A stretch of DNA of 64,000 nucleotides from the NCBI GenBank assembly GCA_020072965.1, contig JAIQFY010000022.1, positions 20,793 through 84,792 on the forward strand. The letters are read 5' to 3'. Below are positions 63,176 through 64,000 of the stretch, piece after piece. A program made the translations under genes and the position numbers. The stretch is from Terriglobia bacterium (GTDB lineage Bacteria > Acidobacteriota > Terriglobia > JAIQFV01). Position 1 is the stretch's first letter. The number at the start of each line of letters is the position of its first letter. The notes beneath the pieces are model-generated. The model was not told where the DNA came from, did no database searches, and saw nothing but the letters and a program-made list of their open reading frames with translations.

Positions 63176-63781
63176 TTACTCGGAAATAATCTTGACTGAT
63201 TTCAAGAGGATCGGGGTCATAGGGACGCTCGCGTATTCCGGATTCACCGCCTTGGTCGGAAAAGTTCCAATCTTATCCACCACATCCATTCCTTCAATCA
63301 CTTTTCCAAAGACCGCATAGCCCATCGCCCGGCCGGAGTTTCCGTGGTGGTTCAGCCTCGCGTTGTCGACAAGGTTGATGAAGAACTGCGCCGTAGCCGT
63401 GTCCGCCTCTTCTTCCCGGGCCATGGAAATGGTTCCGCGCTCGTTGAGAATTCCGTTGGCAGCCTCGTTCTTGATCGGCGCTCGCGTCGCCTTCTCCTTC
63501 AGATCCGGTGTCACCCCTCCGCCCTGGATTACAAACCCTCGCATCACCCGGTGAAAAATGGTCCCGTTGTAAAAGCCGATCCGCGCGTAATCAAGAAAAT
63601 TCTTCACCGTGATCGGAGCCTTGTCGGGATAGAGTTCAATCTTGATGTCTCCGACGGAGGTTTGCAGAACCACCACGGGGTTTTTAAGGGTGGGGGCTGC
63701 AGACGCGTTGGCTCTTGCGGGGAGAATAGATCCAATAGCGACAAGGCAGAGAACCGTAAACAGCATTCGGGGATTTTTCAT
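63176..63781 (-). CDS. Periplasmic peptidyl-prolyl cis-trans isomerase (cyclophilin)
   Basis: 201 aa with a signal peptide (MLFTVLCLVAIGSILPARANA). Cyclophilin motifs: TVKNFLDYARIGFYNGTIFH, RVMRGFVIQGGGV, TATAQFFINLVDN and GYAVFGKVIEGMDVVDKI. It assists folding of periplasmic proteins. ATG at 63781 follows AGGA by 7 nt; a longer frame starting 72 nt earlier is unlikely. Confidence 0.93.
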   Translation of the reverse strand: MKNPRMLFTVLCLVAIGSILPARANASAAPTLKNPVVVLQTSVGDIKIELYPDKAPITVKNFLDYARIGFYNGTIFHRVMRGFVIQGGGVTPDLKEKATRAPIKNEAANGILNERGTISMAREEEADTATAQFFINLVDNARLNHHGNSGRAMGYAVFGKVIEGMDVVDKIGTFPTKAVNPEYASVPMTPILLKSVKIISE

Positions 63782-63853
63782 TGGCGTTTCCTGGGAAAGA
63801 ATTGCGAATTGGGAAAACCCTTCAACGCAGAGGCGCGGAAGTCGCAGAGTCAT

Positions 63854-64000
63854 CTGCCCTCTTTGCGCCTTATAGGTATTACAGCGCGTGAAACGTGCGA
63901 ATTAAAAAGAAACGGTGATGGTAGCGTTCTTTCTTTTTTTGCTTCTTTTTTTCTTTCTTGGGGCGGCTGTGGACCGTGTGGAAAACCGCCGCACGTGTTT
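63854..64000. other. T-rich non-coding end of the window
   Basis: 147 nt with a T/C-rich low-complexity stretch at about 63925-63958 (TTCTTTCTTTTTTTGCTTC). No gene or RNA recognised; the neighbouring gene lies outside the window. Confidence 0.4.

Noticed and set aside
62992..63189. A short plus-strand open frame of 65 codons
   Set aside because: No ribosome binding site, overlaps the end of the cyclophilin gene, no recognised family.

Overview
The window looks like a chromosomal segment of an Acidobacteriota-type bacterium, probably assembled from an environmental sample. This is an inference. It rests on a TIGR03437-like N-terminal domain in one large secreted protein, an acidobacterial-style ECF sigma factor next to a Ser/Thr kinase with a TolB/FlgO-like and TPR tail, a pilin-like module of the kind seen in acidobacterial pseudopilins, many strong GGAGG-type ribosome binding sites, and moderately high GC. 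There is no prophage, no CRISPR array and no rRNA. Most of the sequence is ordinary housekeeping with accessory islands in between.

Layout. 1-4626: a zinc alcohol dehydrogenase cut by the window edge, an HtrA-like protease without a signal peptide, a divergent HxlR regulator, and a secreted carboxylesterase that carries a pilin-like C-terminal domain. 4877-9468: a LysM lytic transglycosylase, a glycine-zipper envelope protein and a cation exchanger. 9485-19015: housekeeping genes nadB, aroB, menG, uvrB, eno, a peroxiredoxin and cysK. 19209-22090: a lutA-lutB-lutC lactate-oxidation operon with an intercistronic hairpin and a TTG start overlapping the lutB stop. 22350-27829: a minus-strand run of hydrolase, SnoaL-like, AhpD-like, cupin, rhomboid and amidohydrolase genes. 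27959-33739: a SET-domain protein, a second peroxiredoxin, an AsmA protein, mutM, a TlpA-like thioredoxin and a FecR-domain protein. 33857-40073: cysS with a clear promoter, a class III aminotransferase, a YraN-like protein, galT, tRNA-Gly and tRNA-Cys separated by a structured spacer with a perfect terminator, and an unusual SDR.

40074-64000 is the accessory part. Three secreted proteins (40603-43983, 53450-56704, 61919-62893) share one beta-rich module; the first also has an Asp-box propeller and the second a TIGR03437-like domain. Between them lie a frameshifted IS200-like transposase flanked by a 45/47-identical inverted pair of two-hairpin REP elements, a MITE-like element, two 274-bp hairpin-rich direct repeats that bracket a PDZ-membrane-GAF-SpoIIE phosphatase gene, a QueD/PTPS homologue near a pteridine-reductase-like SDR, a beta-lactamase-fold hydrolase, the ECF sigma/Ser-Thr kinase pair, a purine permease and a periplasmic cyclophilin.

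The candidates most worth following are the shared secreted module, which stops at the same half-repeat position (LPVGK) in two proteins; the REP/transposase unit; the 274-bp repeat pair; and the esterase-pilin fusion.
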